Made by a program: the position numbers and the translations under genes. Positions 16,346-24,194 of a stretch of DNA of 37,902 bases are shown piece after piece. The notes under the pieces were generated by a model that saw nothing but the letters and a program-made list of their open reading frames with translations, made no database searches and was not told the DNA's origin. Source of the stretch: Fimbriimonadales bacterium (GTDB taxonomy: Bacteria; Armatimonadota; Fimbriimonadia; Fimbriimonadales; Fimbriimonadaceae); assembly GCA_026418055.1 (NCBI GenBank), contig JAOACB010000023.1, positions 1 to 37,902 on the forward strand. Direction: 5' to 3'. Position 1 is the first letter of the stretch; each line of letters begins with the position of its first letter.

Positions 16346-17032
16346 CTTGGTCGCCGACCAGATGCGGTGCTTGCGCCAGTGGTGCCACACGCGCAGGGAG
16401 TAGGTGAGGAAGTTCAGGACGTCCCGGTACAGGTCGACCACCGCGCCCCACTCCTCCTTGGGTAGACGGCGGGTGAGCACGGCGGCGAGGTCGTACACCA
16501 GGTAGAACAGGCAGCCCGCGTTGAGCGCCTGCGCCCACAGGCTCGCGGGCCGGCCGATCCCGGCTTCCCGGCAGATCAGCGCGATGGCCAGCGAACTCGC
16601 CGCGAGCGACAAGACGTACTGCCCGACGAAGCTGTGGTCGCGGCCGCTCAGCAGCGTGTAGAGCAGCGAGCAGCCCACGCCGACCAGAGGAGCCCAAACC
16701 GGCCACCCCTGGCGCGCCAGCGCGCCCGCCGTCAGGCCGAGCATCACCCACAGGAACGGCGCGAGCAGCACCGAGATCCGCAGGTCCGCCGGGTATCCCT
16801 TGGCCAGGTTGCGCACGGCGCTGAGCGCCACGAGCGTGGCGAGCGCCCCGACGCCGGGAGCCTCGGCGGGCAGCCAGCGCAGAGGCACGCACGCGACCAA
16901 CGCGATGAGCAGCGCGCTCAGCGCGTGGAACGCCACGGTGCGGCGCACGAACCGCAGGCAGGCCCTGCGGCTCTGCTCGGCGACGTTGCCCGGGATCTCG
17001 ATCGGCTCGGGGATGAACGGCGGGACGTTCAA
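16343..17032 (-). CDS. Polytopic membrane protein of unknown function
   Basis: A 229-residue protein with about six hydrophobic segments (for example AFHALSALLIALVACVPL, ISVLLAPFLWVMLGLTAGAL, YVLSLAASSLAIALI) after a short soluble N-terminus (NVPPFIPEPIEIPGN). I do not recognise a family. The start is taken at TTG 17032 because TTGA overlaps the stop codon of the YbjQ gene, the same coupling seen at several other junctions in the window; there is no ATG upstream of the first transmembrane segment. It ends with a basic tail (WHHWRKHRIW). It lies between YbjQ and PII-like genes and may interact with the latter, which is inference only. Confidence 0.65.
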   Translation of the reverse strand: MNVPPFIPEPIEIPGNVAEQSRRACLRFVRRTVAFHALSALLIALVACVPLRWLPAEAPGVGALATLVALSAVRNLAKGYPADLRISVLLAPFLWVMLGLTAGALARQGWPVWAPLVGVGCSLLYTLLSGRDHSFVGQYVLSLAASSLAIALICREAGIGRPASLWAQALNAGCLFYLVYDLAAVLTRRLPKEEWGAVVDLYRDVLNFLTYSLRVWHHWRKHRIWSATK

Positions 17033-17373
17033 GCTTGCGGTCTCTCCGGCTCGATCACCACCGCGGTGCCGTAGGCGATCACCTCGGCGACGCCCGCGGC
17101 CACCTCGTTCGCGTCGTAGCGCATGGCCAGCACGGCGTTCGCGCCGAGCTCGAGCGCGTGACGCACCATCAGGTCGTACGCCTCGCTGCGGGCGTGCTCG
17201 CACAGCTCGGTGAACAAGGTGATGTTGCCCCCGATCACCGTCTGCAGGGTGGCTCCGAGCGTGCCGATCATCGAGCGGCTCCGCACGGTCACGCCCCGCA
17301 CCACCCCCAGATAGCGGACCACGCGGTAGCCCTCGAAGCGGTCGGCGGTGGTGATCCATGGATGGATGTCCAT
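17029..17373 (-). CDS. YbjQ/UPF0145 family protein
   Basis: A 114-residue protein of the YbjQ family, a small pentamer-forming fold of unclear function sometimes annotated as heavy-metal-binding. Family hallmarks are seen: GYRVVRYLGVVRGVTVRS near the start, the amphipathic helix ARSEAYDLMVRHALELGANA, then AVLAMRYDANEV and a terminal strand VIAYGTAVVIEP. Full length for the family. It is the first gene of a small minus-strand unit (YbjQ, membrane protein, PII-like) and begins 20 bases after the recG stop. Confidence 0.88.
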   Translation of the reverse strand: MDIHPWITTADRFEGYRVVRYLGVVRGVTVRSRSMIGTLGATLQTVIGGNITLFTELCEHARSEAYDLMVRHALELGANAVLAMRYDANEVAAGVAEVIAYGTAVVIEPERPQA

Positions 17374-17382
17374 CGTGGGCGG

Positions 17383-17388
17383 ATGCTA
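17383..17388 (-). promoter_or_regulatory. -10-like TAGCAT for the YbjQ gene
   Basis: TAGCAT on the minus strand ends nine bases before the YbjQ ATG and lies in the 20-bp gap after recG. No Shine-Dalgarno or -35 is evident, so a leaderless transcript is possible. Confidence 0.4.
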
Positions 17389-17393
17389 CCCGC

Positions 17394-19481
17394 TCAGCTC
17401 TGCACGATCGCCGCGCGCACGGGGTCCAGCTTCCGGACACCCTCGGCCAGGCCCGCGTGTTCCGGCCGCTCCAGGCCGGGGTCCATCGCCACGATCTCGG
17501 CGGCGGCCTCCCTGGCACGCTCCAGCAGGTGGGCGTCGCGGATCAGGTCCGCCACCTCCAGGTCCAGGTTGCCGCTCTGGCGCGTCCCGCACAGCTCGCC
17601 CGGGCCGCGCAGGCGCAGGTCGATCTCCGCGATCCGGAAGCCGTCGTTGGTCGACACCATCGCCTCCATGCGTTGCCGCGCGTCTTCGGTGCCGGCGTCC
17701 GCGACCAGGATGCAGAAGCTCTGGTGCGCGCCGCGGCCGACCCGCCCCCGCAGCTGGTGCAGCTGGCTCAGGCCGAAGCGGTTGGCGTCCTCGATCACCA
17801 TCACCGACGCGTTGGGCACGTCGACCCCGACCTCGATCACGGTGGTGCTGACCAAGATGTCCAGGTCGCCGCGGCGGAACGCCTCCATGACGTCCTCCTT
17901 CTGCTTGGCCTTCATCTGGCCGTGCAGCAGGCCCACGCGCAGGTCGGGGAACACCTCTTCGCTCAGGTGGCGGTGCAGCTCCTCGGCCGCCTGCGCCTGC
18001 ATCTTCTCGCTCTCGGACACCATCGGGCACACGATGTAGGCCTGGCTGCCGCGGGCGATCAGCTCCCGCACGCCTTGGTACACCTGGGGACGCTGGTCCG
18101 GCCGCTTCCAGTGGGTCTTCACGGGCCTCCTCCCCGGCGGCAGCTCGTCCAGCACCGAAACGTCGAGGTCGCCGTACAGCGCCATCGTGAGCGTGCGGGG
18201 GATCGGCGTGGCGGTCATGACCAGCACGTCGGGGTTGCCGAAGCCCTTGCCCCTCAGCGCCGCGCGCTGCAGCACGCCGAAGCGGGGCTGCTCGTCGATC
18301 ACCGCCAGACCGAGACGGTCGAAGCCGACGTCCTCCTGCACCAGCGCGTGGGTGCCCACCGCGACGTGCGTCTGGCCCGTCGCCGCCAGGTTCCTCGCTC
18401 GCTCCTTCTGCCTCTTGGTGAGCTTGCCCACCATCAGCGTGACGTGGATGCCGAGCGGGTCGAGATAGCGCCGCAGGTTGTTGTAGTGCTGCTCGGCCAG
18501 GATCTCCGTCGGCGCCATCAGCGCCGCCTGGTAGCCCGCCCGCACGGCCGCGAGCATCGCGCTGGCCGCCACCGCGGTCTTGCCGGAGCCCACGTCGCCC
18601 TGCACCAGGCGGTTCATCGGGTGGGGCGACTCCATGTCCCGGAGGATCTCGCCGATCACCCTGCGCTGCGCGCCGGTCAGCTCGAACGGCAGCATCCGGC
18701 GGATCTCCTCCCACAGCCTCTCCCCCATGGCCGCGATCGGGAACGCGATGCCGGCCTCCCGCAGCGTCTCCGCCCTGCGGAGGGCCAGCCGCAGCTGCAG
18801 GTGCAGCAGCTCCTCGAAGGCCATCCGGTCCCGGGCCGCGGCGGCGTCCTCGAGGGTCGGAGGGAAGTGCACGTTGCGCAGGCACCAGCCCAGCGGCCTC
18901 AGCCCGTAGCGGCGCCGGAGATCGGCGGGCAGTGGGTCCGCGACGGAGTCCGCCAGCCGCTCCACGGCGCCGCGCACCGCCTTGCGCACCAGGCCCTGCG
19001 GCACTCCCTCGGCGAGCGGGTACACGGGCACGATGCGCGCGAAGTCGGCGGCGTCCTCCGGGTCGTCCACCAGCTCGAACTCCGGACCCTGCATGGTGAG
19101 CGTCCACCCTTCGGCCCGCACCGCGCCGTAGGCGATCGCCTCGCCCTGGTAGCCCTCGAGCTTGCGCGAGATCCACGGCTGGTTGAACCACGTGAGCTGG
19201 ATCGTGCCGGTGCCGTCGTCCAGCACGGCGGTGAGGATCACCATGCCCGAGCGCGCCCTGCGCGTCTCGAAGTGCACCACGCGGCCCCGCACGGTGGCGG
19301 CCTCTCCGGGCCTGGCCTCCGCGATGGGAGGAACGCTCGAGCGGTCGACGTAGCGCCGCGGAAGGCGGTACAGCAGGTCGCGCGCGGTGCGCACCCCCAG
19401 CTTGGCGAGCTGCTTGGCGCCGCGCGGGCCCACGCCCTTGACGAACTGCACGTCGAAATCGAGCGAGGGCGGGCCGAGCAT
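17394..19481 (-). CDS. recG: ATP-dependent DNA helicase RecG
   Basis: A 695-residue protein, normal RecG length. It rewinds stalled replication forks and branch-migrates recombination intermediates. An N-terminal helix-hairpin region (FVKGVGPRGAKQLAKLG) and OB wedge domain (about 58-140, AATVRGRVVHFETRR) precede the helicase. Walker A is GDVGSGKT (295-302), and motif III is MTATPIPRTL. The C-terminal lobe has STTVIEVGVDVPNA and LHQLRGRVGRG. Motif II reads DEQPRFGV (396-403), whereas RecG usually has DEQHRFG, so His is replaced by Pro399. It is divergent from the ATP synthase operon with a 66-bp spacer. Confidence 0.96.
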   Translation of the reverse strand: MLGPPSLDFDVQFVKGVGPRGAKQLAKLGVRTARDLLYRLPRRYVDRSSVPPIAEARPGEAATVRGRVVHFETRRARSGMVILTAVLDDGTGTIQLTWFNQPWISRKLEGYQGEAIAYGAVRAEGWTLTMQGPEFELVDDPEDAADFARIVPVYPLAEGVPQGLVRKAVRGAVERLADSVADPLPADLRRRYGLRPLGWCLRNVHFPPTLEDAAAARDRMAFEELLHLQLRLALRRAETLREAGIAFPIAAMGERLWEEIRRMLPFELTGAQRRVIGEILRDMESPHPMNRLVQGDVGSGKTAVAASAMLAAVRAGYQAALMAPTEILAEQHYNNLRRYLDPLGIHVTLMVGKLTKRQKERARNLAATGQTHVAVGTHALVQEDVGFDRLGLAVIDEQPRFGVLQRAALRGKGFGNPDVLVMTATPIPRTLTMALYGDLDVSVLDELPPGRRPVKTHWKRPDQRPQVYQGVRELIARGSQAYIVCPMVSESEKMQAQAAEELHRHLSEEVFPDLRVGLLHGQMKAKQKEDVMEAFRRGDLDILVSTTVIEVGVDVPNASVMVIEDANRFGLSQLHQLRGRVGRGAHQSFCILVADAGTEDARQRMEAMVSTNDGFRIAEIDLRLRGPGELCGTRQSGNLDLEVADLIRDAHLLERAREAAAEIVAMDPGLERPEHAGLAEGVRKLDPVRAAIVQS

Positions 19482-19535
19482 CGTCCTAGAACAAGACGGA
19501 ATCGGGTCCCGCGGGGTTGCCCGCCGCGCCGGAGG

Positions 19536-19541
19536 TAGTCT
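19536..19541 (+). promoter_or_regulatory. -10-like TAGTCT for the ATP synthase operon
   Basis: TAGTCT lies six bases before the ATG of the first operon gene. The overlapping GGAGGT (19531-19536) could instead be a distant Shine-Dalgarno, so the assignment is ambiguous. Confidence 0.35.
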
Positions 19542-19547
19542 GGATCC

Positions 19548-19922
19548 ATGCCCGAAGAGCCCCAGAGGCCGGACGAGCCCTCCCTGCAGCCGGAGGCGCC
19601 GCCCAGCGACCCGATGCTGGACGAGCTGGACGCCCGGCTGGCTCGCCTGCAGCGCAGGGCCCGCGAGGCCCGCGCCGAGCACGAGGAGAAGAAGCGCCGC
19701 GGAAGGAGCTCCCTCGGCGACTCGGCGCACGGCGTCGGCTACGGCCTCACGATCGCCTACACGATCCTGGGGGTGCCGATGCTGGGCGTGCTGGTCGGCT
19801 GGCTGCTCGACCAGCGGGCTGGCTCGGGCCAGTTCTTCACGGGGCTCGGGGTGATCGTAGGGTCGGTGCTGGCGCTGGTGGCCGTGGCGATCCAGATCTC
19901 GCGGTTCGAGAAGCTGCGGTGA
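19548..19922 (+). CDS. atpZ: AtpZ/AtpI-type ATP synthase accessory membrane protein
   Basis: A 124-residue protein, first gene of the ATP synthase operon. The N-terminal 60 residues are soluble and charged with a helical stretch (LDELDARLARLQRRAREARA). Two transmembrane helices follow: YGLTIAYTILGVPMLGVLVG and FFTGLGVIVGSVLALVAVAI, separated by a WLLDQRAGSGQ turn, the pattern of the AtpZ/ATPase_gene1 family. These proteins assist F0 assembly and, in studied species, Mg2+ or Ca2+ handling. The stop overlaps the GTG start of the next gene. Confidence 0.8.
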   Translation: MPEEPQRPDEPSLQPEAPPSDPMLDELDARLARLQRRAREARAEHEEKKRRGRSSLGDSAHGVGYGLTIAYTILGVPMLGVLVGWLLDQRAGSGQFFTGLGVIVGSVLALVAVAIQISRFEKLR

Positions 19923-20266
19923 AGCGGGACGCCGCGTTGCTCGCCGGGTTCGCCGCGGTCGCCGCGGCCGGATCGGCCTGGGCATGGCTGCGCTGGGGGC
20001 CCGCGGCTTTCGGCGGGTTCCTGCTCGGCGTTCTGGGCACGGCTGCCGCGCAGGCGATCGGCTGGATCGCGGTGCGGCTCGCTGGTTCGGCGCGGAGCCC
20101 GCTGGCGATCGGGCTCGGCGGCCTGGCGTACCTGCTCAAGCTGCCGCTGCTGGTGGCGCTGTGGATGCTCTCCCGAGGGCTCGGTTCGGAAGGCCCAAAC
20201 GCCTTCGTGGCCGGACTCGCCTTGGTATACTGCGGCACGCTGGCGTGGGCGGCCACCAAGCGCTGA
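19919..20266 (+). CDS. atpI: ATP synthase subunit I-like membrane protein
   Basis: A 115-residue protein starting at GTG 19919 (GTGA overlap). It has four hydrophobic segments (LLAGFAAVAAAGSAWAWL, AAFGGFLLGVLGTAAAQAIG, IGLGGLAYLLKLPLLVALWM, AFVAGLALVYCGTLAWAA). Size, topology and position between atpZ and atpB fit the poorly conserved AtpI family, thought to help c-ring assembly. Assigned mostly by context. Confidence 0.7.
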   Translation: MKRDAALLAGFAAVAAAGSAWAWLRWGPAAFGGFLLGVLGTAAAQAIGWIAVRLAGSARSPLAIGLGGLAYLLKLPLLVALWMLSRGLGSEGPNAFVAGLALVYCGTLAWAATKR

Positions 20267-20283
20267 CGCCGGCTTCTTGGGGT

Positions 20284-21042
20284 ATGGGAGAGATCGTCGG
20301 AAACGGCCTGCCGCTGCTGGCGGCGGGGGGCGCCGAGGGGAAGCACGCCGTCAGCTTCCTCGGCGTCTTCTTCTTTCTGGCGATCGTGCTCGCGATCATC
20401 TTCGGAGCGCTGGGCATCGCCCGCAAGGGTTACTCCAGCCGGGTGTTCACGAACCGGCCGGCGATGCTGGCGGAGCAGCTGTACCTGTTCCTGGAGGCCA
20501 TGTGCGTGTCGATCATCGGCGCGCACGGCCGCAAGTACGTCACGTTCATCGGCACGCTGTGGCTGGTGATCTTCGTGGGGAACCTCGTCGCGCTGTTCCT
20601 GGCGTTCTCTCCGACGGCCAACCTCAGCTTCAATCTGGGCATGGCCCTGCTGGCGGTCGGGTACGTGCAGGTCGAGGGGGTCCGGGCCAACGGGCTGATC
20701 GGGCACCTCGCGCACTTCGCCGGGCCGAGGCTGGGCGGGTTGCTGGCCGTGCTGGTCTCGCCGGTGATCTTCGCGATCGAGGTGGTCTCGGAGATCATGA
20801 AGAACGTGTCGCTCAGCCTGCGGCTGTACGGCAACATCTTCGGCGGGCACGAGGCCGTGGTGGCCATGAACCAGCTGGGCGAGCGGGCCCTCATCCCCGT
20901 GGGCGAGTTCCTGCTGCCCATCAAGCTGCTGACCGTGGTGGTGCAGGCGCTCATCTTCACGCTGCTCACCTGCGTGTACCTGTCGCTGGTCACGCACCAC
21001 GAGGAGGAGCACGCGGAGGGGCACGCGACGGCCCACGCCTGA
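20284..21042 (+). CDS. atpB: ATP synthase F0 subunit a
   Basis: A 252-residue polytopic membrane protein forming the proton half-channels. The essential arginine is Arg180 in SLSLRLYGNIFGGHE, corresponding to E. coli Arg210. The C-terminal helix block PIKLLTVVVQALIFTLLTCV is also typical. Residues 51-57 onward (NRPAMLAEQLYLFLEAM) match the conserved region after helix 1. The C-terminus is His/Glu-rich (HHEEEHAEGHATAHA). The start at ATG 20284 follows the atpI stop by 17 bp. Confidence 0.95.
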   Translation: MGEIVGNGLPLLAAGGAEGKHAVSFLGVFFFLAIVLAIIFGALGIARKGYSSRVFTNRPAMLAEQLYLFLEAMCVSIIGAHGRKYVTFIGTLWLVIFVGNLVALFLAFSPTANLSFNLGMALLAVGYVQVEGVRANGLIGHLAHFAGPRLGGLLAVLVSPVIFAIEVVSEIMKNVSLSLRLYGNIFGGHEAVVAMNQLGERALIPVGEFLLPIKLLTVVVQALIFTLLTCVYLSLVTHHEEEHAEGHATAHA

Positions 21043-21112
21043 CGATCGGAAGGTCGCGACAAGGATTCGGCATCGATACGAAGCAACGCAAGTCGAGGAG
21101 AAGCAGAAACAA

Positions 21113-21358
21113 ATGGACGTCATCGGTCTCGGTATCGCCGCGCTCGGAGTCGCCATCGGCCTGGGCCTGATCGGTTATTCGGCCCTGCAGGCCATGTCCC
21201 GGCAGCCGGAGGCGATCGGCAAGCTGCAGGTGGCCATGCTCATCGCGCTCGCGTTCGTCGAGCTGGTCTTCCTGCTCACCGTGTTCGTCGGAGCCAACAA
21301 CCTGAAGACCGTCCTGCCCGCCGGCGCCCCGGTGTCGAGCACGGCGACCGGTCAGTGA
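21113..21358 (+). CDS. atpE: ATP synthase F0 subunit c
   Basis: An 81-residue double-helix hairpin proteolipid. Helix 1 is Gly-rich (GLGIAALGVAIGLGLIG), the polar loop is MSRQPEAIGKLQ, and helix 2 carries the ion-binding Glu50 in ALAFVELVFLL. The residues next to Glu50 (V-E-L-V) lack the Ser/Thr and the helix-1 Gln that mark sodium-binding rings, so proton coupling is inferred. GAGGAG precedes the ATG by 13 bases in a 70-bp leader, which may support higher translation for the multi-copy ring. Confidence 0.93.
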   Translation: MDVIGLGIAALGVAIGLGLIGYSALQAMSRQPEAIGKLQVAMLIALAFVELVFLLTVFVGANNLKTVLPAGAPVSSTATGQ

Positions 21359-21440
21359 CGCAGTTCCGGGGCGGGGCCGCCCGTTGGCCGTCCAGGCTCG
21401 CGGGGGCTCCCGCCTCGTTCGACGCCTCCGCTCCCGAACC

Positions 21441-22085
21441 ATGAGCACGCCGAACGCAACCACCCCGAGCGGGTCGCCCGCGGCCGCCCTCGTTCGCACC
21501 GTCATCGGTCTGGCGATGATGGCGGGCGGCTTCTACCTTTCGCAGCACGCGGAGGAGATCCCGTTCCTCGCCTTCCAGAAGGCCCTGGGCGAGAAGGGAG
21601 TGCCGCTCGACCTCGGCATCACGACGGCCACGATCGGCGTGTTCCTCGTCTTGCTGCCGATCATCCGCGTGTTCTACATCAAGCCGCTGGAGGAGGCGAT
21701 CCTCGAGCGGAACACGCAGCTCGAGCGCACGTTCAGCGAGGCGGAGGAGCTACGGGCCGAGATGGCCCGCCTTCGCAGCGAATACGAGGAGCGCATCGCC
21801 CAGACCGAGGCCGAGGCGCGCGCGCAGATCCAGCAACAGATCCGAGAGGCGCAGCAGATGCGGCAGCAGCTGATGGCCGAGGCCGCCGAGCGCGCGGAGG
21901 AGCTGCTGGCGCGGGCGCGCGAGGACATCGAGCGCGAGCGCCAGAAGGTTCTGGCCGAGCTGCAGCTGCGCGTCGTGGACCTGTCGCTGTCGGCGGCGGA
22001 GAAGGTGGTCGGCGCCAGCCTGGACGACGAGCAGAACCGAAGGCTCGTGACGGAGTTCATCCAGAAGGTGGAGGCGGCCGGCTGA
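21441..22085 (+). CDS. atpF: ATP synthase F0 subunit b with extended N-terminus
   Basis: A 214-residue protein, longer than the usual 155-170. The typical b region is present: one membrane helix (about 58-76, TATIGVFLVLLPIIRVFYI), then a long charged coiled coil (AEELRAEMARLRSEYEER onward) and a C-terminal ADLSLSAAEKVVGASL-like segment (LSLSAAEKVVGASLDDEQN) that contacts delta. In addition, residues 15-34 (ALVRTVIGLAMMAGGFYLSQ) form another hydrophobic segment, so the N-terminus may cross the membrane twice. The 82-bp spacer before it is GC-rich. atpH starts one base after its stop. Confidence 0.88.
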   Translation: MSTPNATTPSGSPAAALVRTVIGLAMMAGGFYLSQHAEEIPFLAFQKALGEKGVPLDLGITTATIGVFLVLLPIIRVFYIKPLEEAILERNTQLERTFSEAEELRAEMARLRSEYEERIAQTEAEARAQIQQQIREAQQMRQQLMAEAAERAEELLARAREDIERERQKVLAELQLRVVDLSLSAAEKVVGASLDDEQNRRLVTEFIQKVEAAG

Positions 22086-22086
22086 G

Positions 22087-22638
22087 ATGGACGCCCGGAT
22101 CGCCCAGCGCTACGCCAAGGCCGCGTTCGCGGCGGCGGCCAAGGTCGGCGCCGTGCGCGAGGTCGAGGCCGAGCTGGACGCGCTCGCGGAGATGTTCTCC
22201 CGGCCCGGTGCCTGGAGGGACTGGCTGCTGAGCCCCAGAGTGGCCCGCGACGCCAAGATCCAGCGCCTGCCGGAGGTTCTGGGCGGGCGGGCGCACCCGC
22301 TCACGGTGGCGCTTCTCGCGCTGATGCTGCGCAAGGGCCGCCAGCAGGAGCTGCCCGCCGTCGCCGAGGCGTTCCGCGAGCTGCGCCGCGAGAGCGAGCG
22401 CGTGGTGCACGCGCAGGTGGTTTCCGCCCGCGAGCTGGACGAGCGGGAGCGCGCCGAGCTCGTCGAGAGCCTGCAGCGCCGCGTCGGCAAGCAGGTCGAG
22501 CCGACCTTCGCCACGGATCCGTCTCTGCTCGGCGGCGTGCGCGTGTCGATCGACAACACCGTTTTGGATGGAACCGTGCGGGGATCGCTGCGCCGCCTGC
22601 GCCGCATCCTCGAAACCGACGTCTTGATCCAGGTCTGA
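22087..22638 (+). CDS. atpH: ATP synthase F1 subunit delta
   Basis: A 183-residue OSCP/delta protein joining the peripheral stalk to the top of F1. The N-terminal helical bundle begins with the family's [13 protein letters not shown]. The C-terminal signature is present as [20 protein letters not shown], corresponding to the PxLIGGxxxxxGdxxxDgS pattern, followed by SLRRLRRIL. Normal length. Confidence 0.93.
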   Translation: MDARIAQRYAKAAFAAAAKVGAVREVEAELDALAEMFSRPGAWRDWLLSPRVARDAKIQRLPEVLGGRAHPLTVALLALMLRKGRQQELPAVAEAFRELRRESERVVHAQVVSARELDERERAELVESLQRRVGKQVEPTFATDPSLLGGVRVSIDNTVLDGTVRGSLRRLRRILETDVLIQV

Positions 22639-22645
22639 ACCAACC

Positions 22646-24178
22646 ATGCCCATTCGACCCGAAGAAATCACCGCCATTCTCGAGAAGGAGCTCCAGAGCT
22701 TCGAGCGCGGGCCGGAGATCGGCCACGAGGGCACCGTGCTGCAGGTCGGCGACGGCATCGCCCGCATCTACGGCCTCCCCGACTGCCAGATGGGCGAGCT
22801 GCTGGAGTTCCCCGGAGGCGTCATGGGCCTCGCGCTGAACCTCGAGGAGGACTGCATCGGCGCGGTCGTCATCGGCGACGACGTCACGATCAAGGAAGGG
22901 GACCCTGTCCGGGAGACGGGGCGCATCATCCAGATCCCGGTCGGCAAGGCGATGCTCGGCCGCGTGGTCAACGCCCTTGGCCAGCCGATCGATGGCAAGG
23001 GTCCGATCCCGGCCACCGAGTTCCGCCGCCTGGAGACCAACGCGCCCGGCGTGGTGGAGCGCCAGCCGGTGAAGGAGCCGCTGCAGACCGGCATCAAGGC
23101 CGTCGACGCGATGATCCCGATCGGGCGGGGCCAGCGCGAGCTGGTGATCGGAGACCGCCAGACCGGCAAGACGTCGATCTGCGTCGACACGATCCTCAAC
23201 CAGAAGTACACGCACCAGCCCGGCGAGAGCCCGGTGTACTGCATCTACGTGGCCGTCGGCCAGAAGATGGCCAATGTGGCGCGCGTGGTCGACGCGCTCG
23301 AGCGGTACGGAGCCATGGAGTACACCACCGTGGTGGTGGCCAGCGCGGCCGACTCGAACGCGATGCAGTACCTCGCGCCGTTCGCGGGCTGCGCGATCGG
23401 GGAGTTCTTCCGCGACAACGGCATGCACGCCCTGGCGGTGTACGACGACCTCTCGAAGCACGCCCAGGCGTACCGCGCGCTGTCGTTGCTGCTGCGGCGC
23501 CCGCCCGGCCGCGAGGCGTACCCCGGCGACGTGTTCTACCTGCACAGCCGCCTGCTCGAGCGCGCCGCCAAGCTCTCGGACGAGAAGGGGGGCGGATCGC
23601 TGACGGCGCTGCCGATCATCGAGACCCAACAGGGCGACGTGTCGGCGTACATCCCCACCAACGTGATCTCGATCACCGACGGTCAGATCTACCTGGAGCC
23701 CGACCTGTTCTTCGCCGGCATCCGCCCGGCCATCAACGTCGGCATCTCCGTCAGCCGCGTGGGAGGCAACGCGCAGATCAAGGCGATGAAGTCCGTCGCT
23801 GGCCGCCTGAAGATCGAGATGGCGCAGTTCCGCGACGTGCAGGCGTTCAGCCAGTTCGCCAGCGACCTCGACCGCGCGACGCAGCTGCAGCTGATCCGCG
23901 GGCAGCGGCTCACGGAGCTGCTCAAGCAGGACCTTGCCACGCCGTACGACGCGATCGACACCGTGATCGCGATCTTCGCCGGCACGAACGGCTTTCTGGA
24001 CGAGCTGACCAACGAGCAGGTTCCGGGCTACGAGAAGGAGCTGCTGCAGCACGTGCACAGCGCGTTCCCGGACGTCGTCGAGAGCATGAAGCAGACCAAG
24101 GAGCTCTCCAAGGACAGCGAGGAGAAGCTGCGCAAGGCCTGCGCCGAGGCCCTCGACGCGTTCCGCAAGGGCCTGTGA
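22646..24178 (+). CDS. atpA: ATP synthase F1 subunit alpha
   Basis: A 510-residue protein, full family length. It shows the non-catalytic nucleotide site with Walker [10 protein letters not shown] (Lys175), the beta-barrel N-terminus ([16 protein letters not shown]), [15 protein letters not shown], the region [20 protein letters not shown] carrying the alpha signature with Ser-Arg, and a C-terminal helical bundle. It starts seven bases after atpH. Its catalytic partner beta (atpD) is not in the operon as seen here. Confidence 0.97.
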   Translation: MPIRPEEITAILEKELQSFERGPEIGHEGTVLQVGDGIARIYGLPDCQMGELLEFPGGVMGLALNLEEDCIGAVVIGDDVTIKEGDPVRETGRIIQIPVGKAMLGRVVNALGQPIDGKGPIPATEFRRLETNAPGVVERQPVKEPLQTGIKAVDAMIPIGRGQRELVIGDRQTGKTSICVDTILNQKYTHQPGESPVYCIYVAVGQKMANVARVVDALERYGAMEYTTVVVASAADSNAMQYLAPFAGCAIGEFFRDNGMHALAVYDDLSKHAQAYRALSLLLRRPPGREAYPGDVFYLHSRLLERAAKLSDEKGGGSLTALPIIETQQGDVSAYIPTNVISITDGQIYLEPDLFFAGIRPAINVGISVSRVGGNAQIKAMKSVAGRLKIEMAQFRDVQAFSQFASDLDRATQLQLIRGQRLTELLKQDLATPYDAIDTVIAIFAGTNGFLDELTNEQVPGYEKELLQHVHSAFPDVVESMKQTKELSKDSEEKLRKACAEALDAFRKGL

Positions 24179-24194
24179 CGCTCGGAGGGCACCC

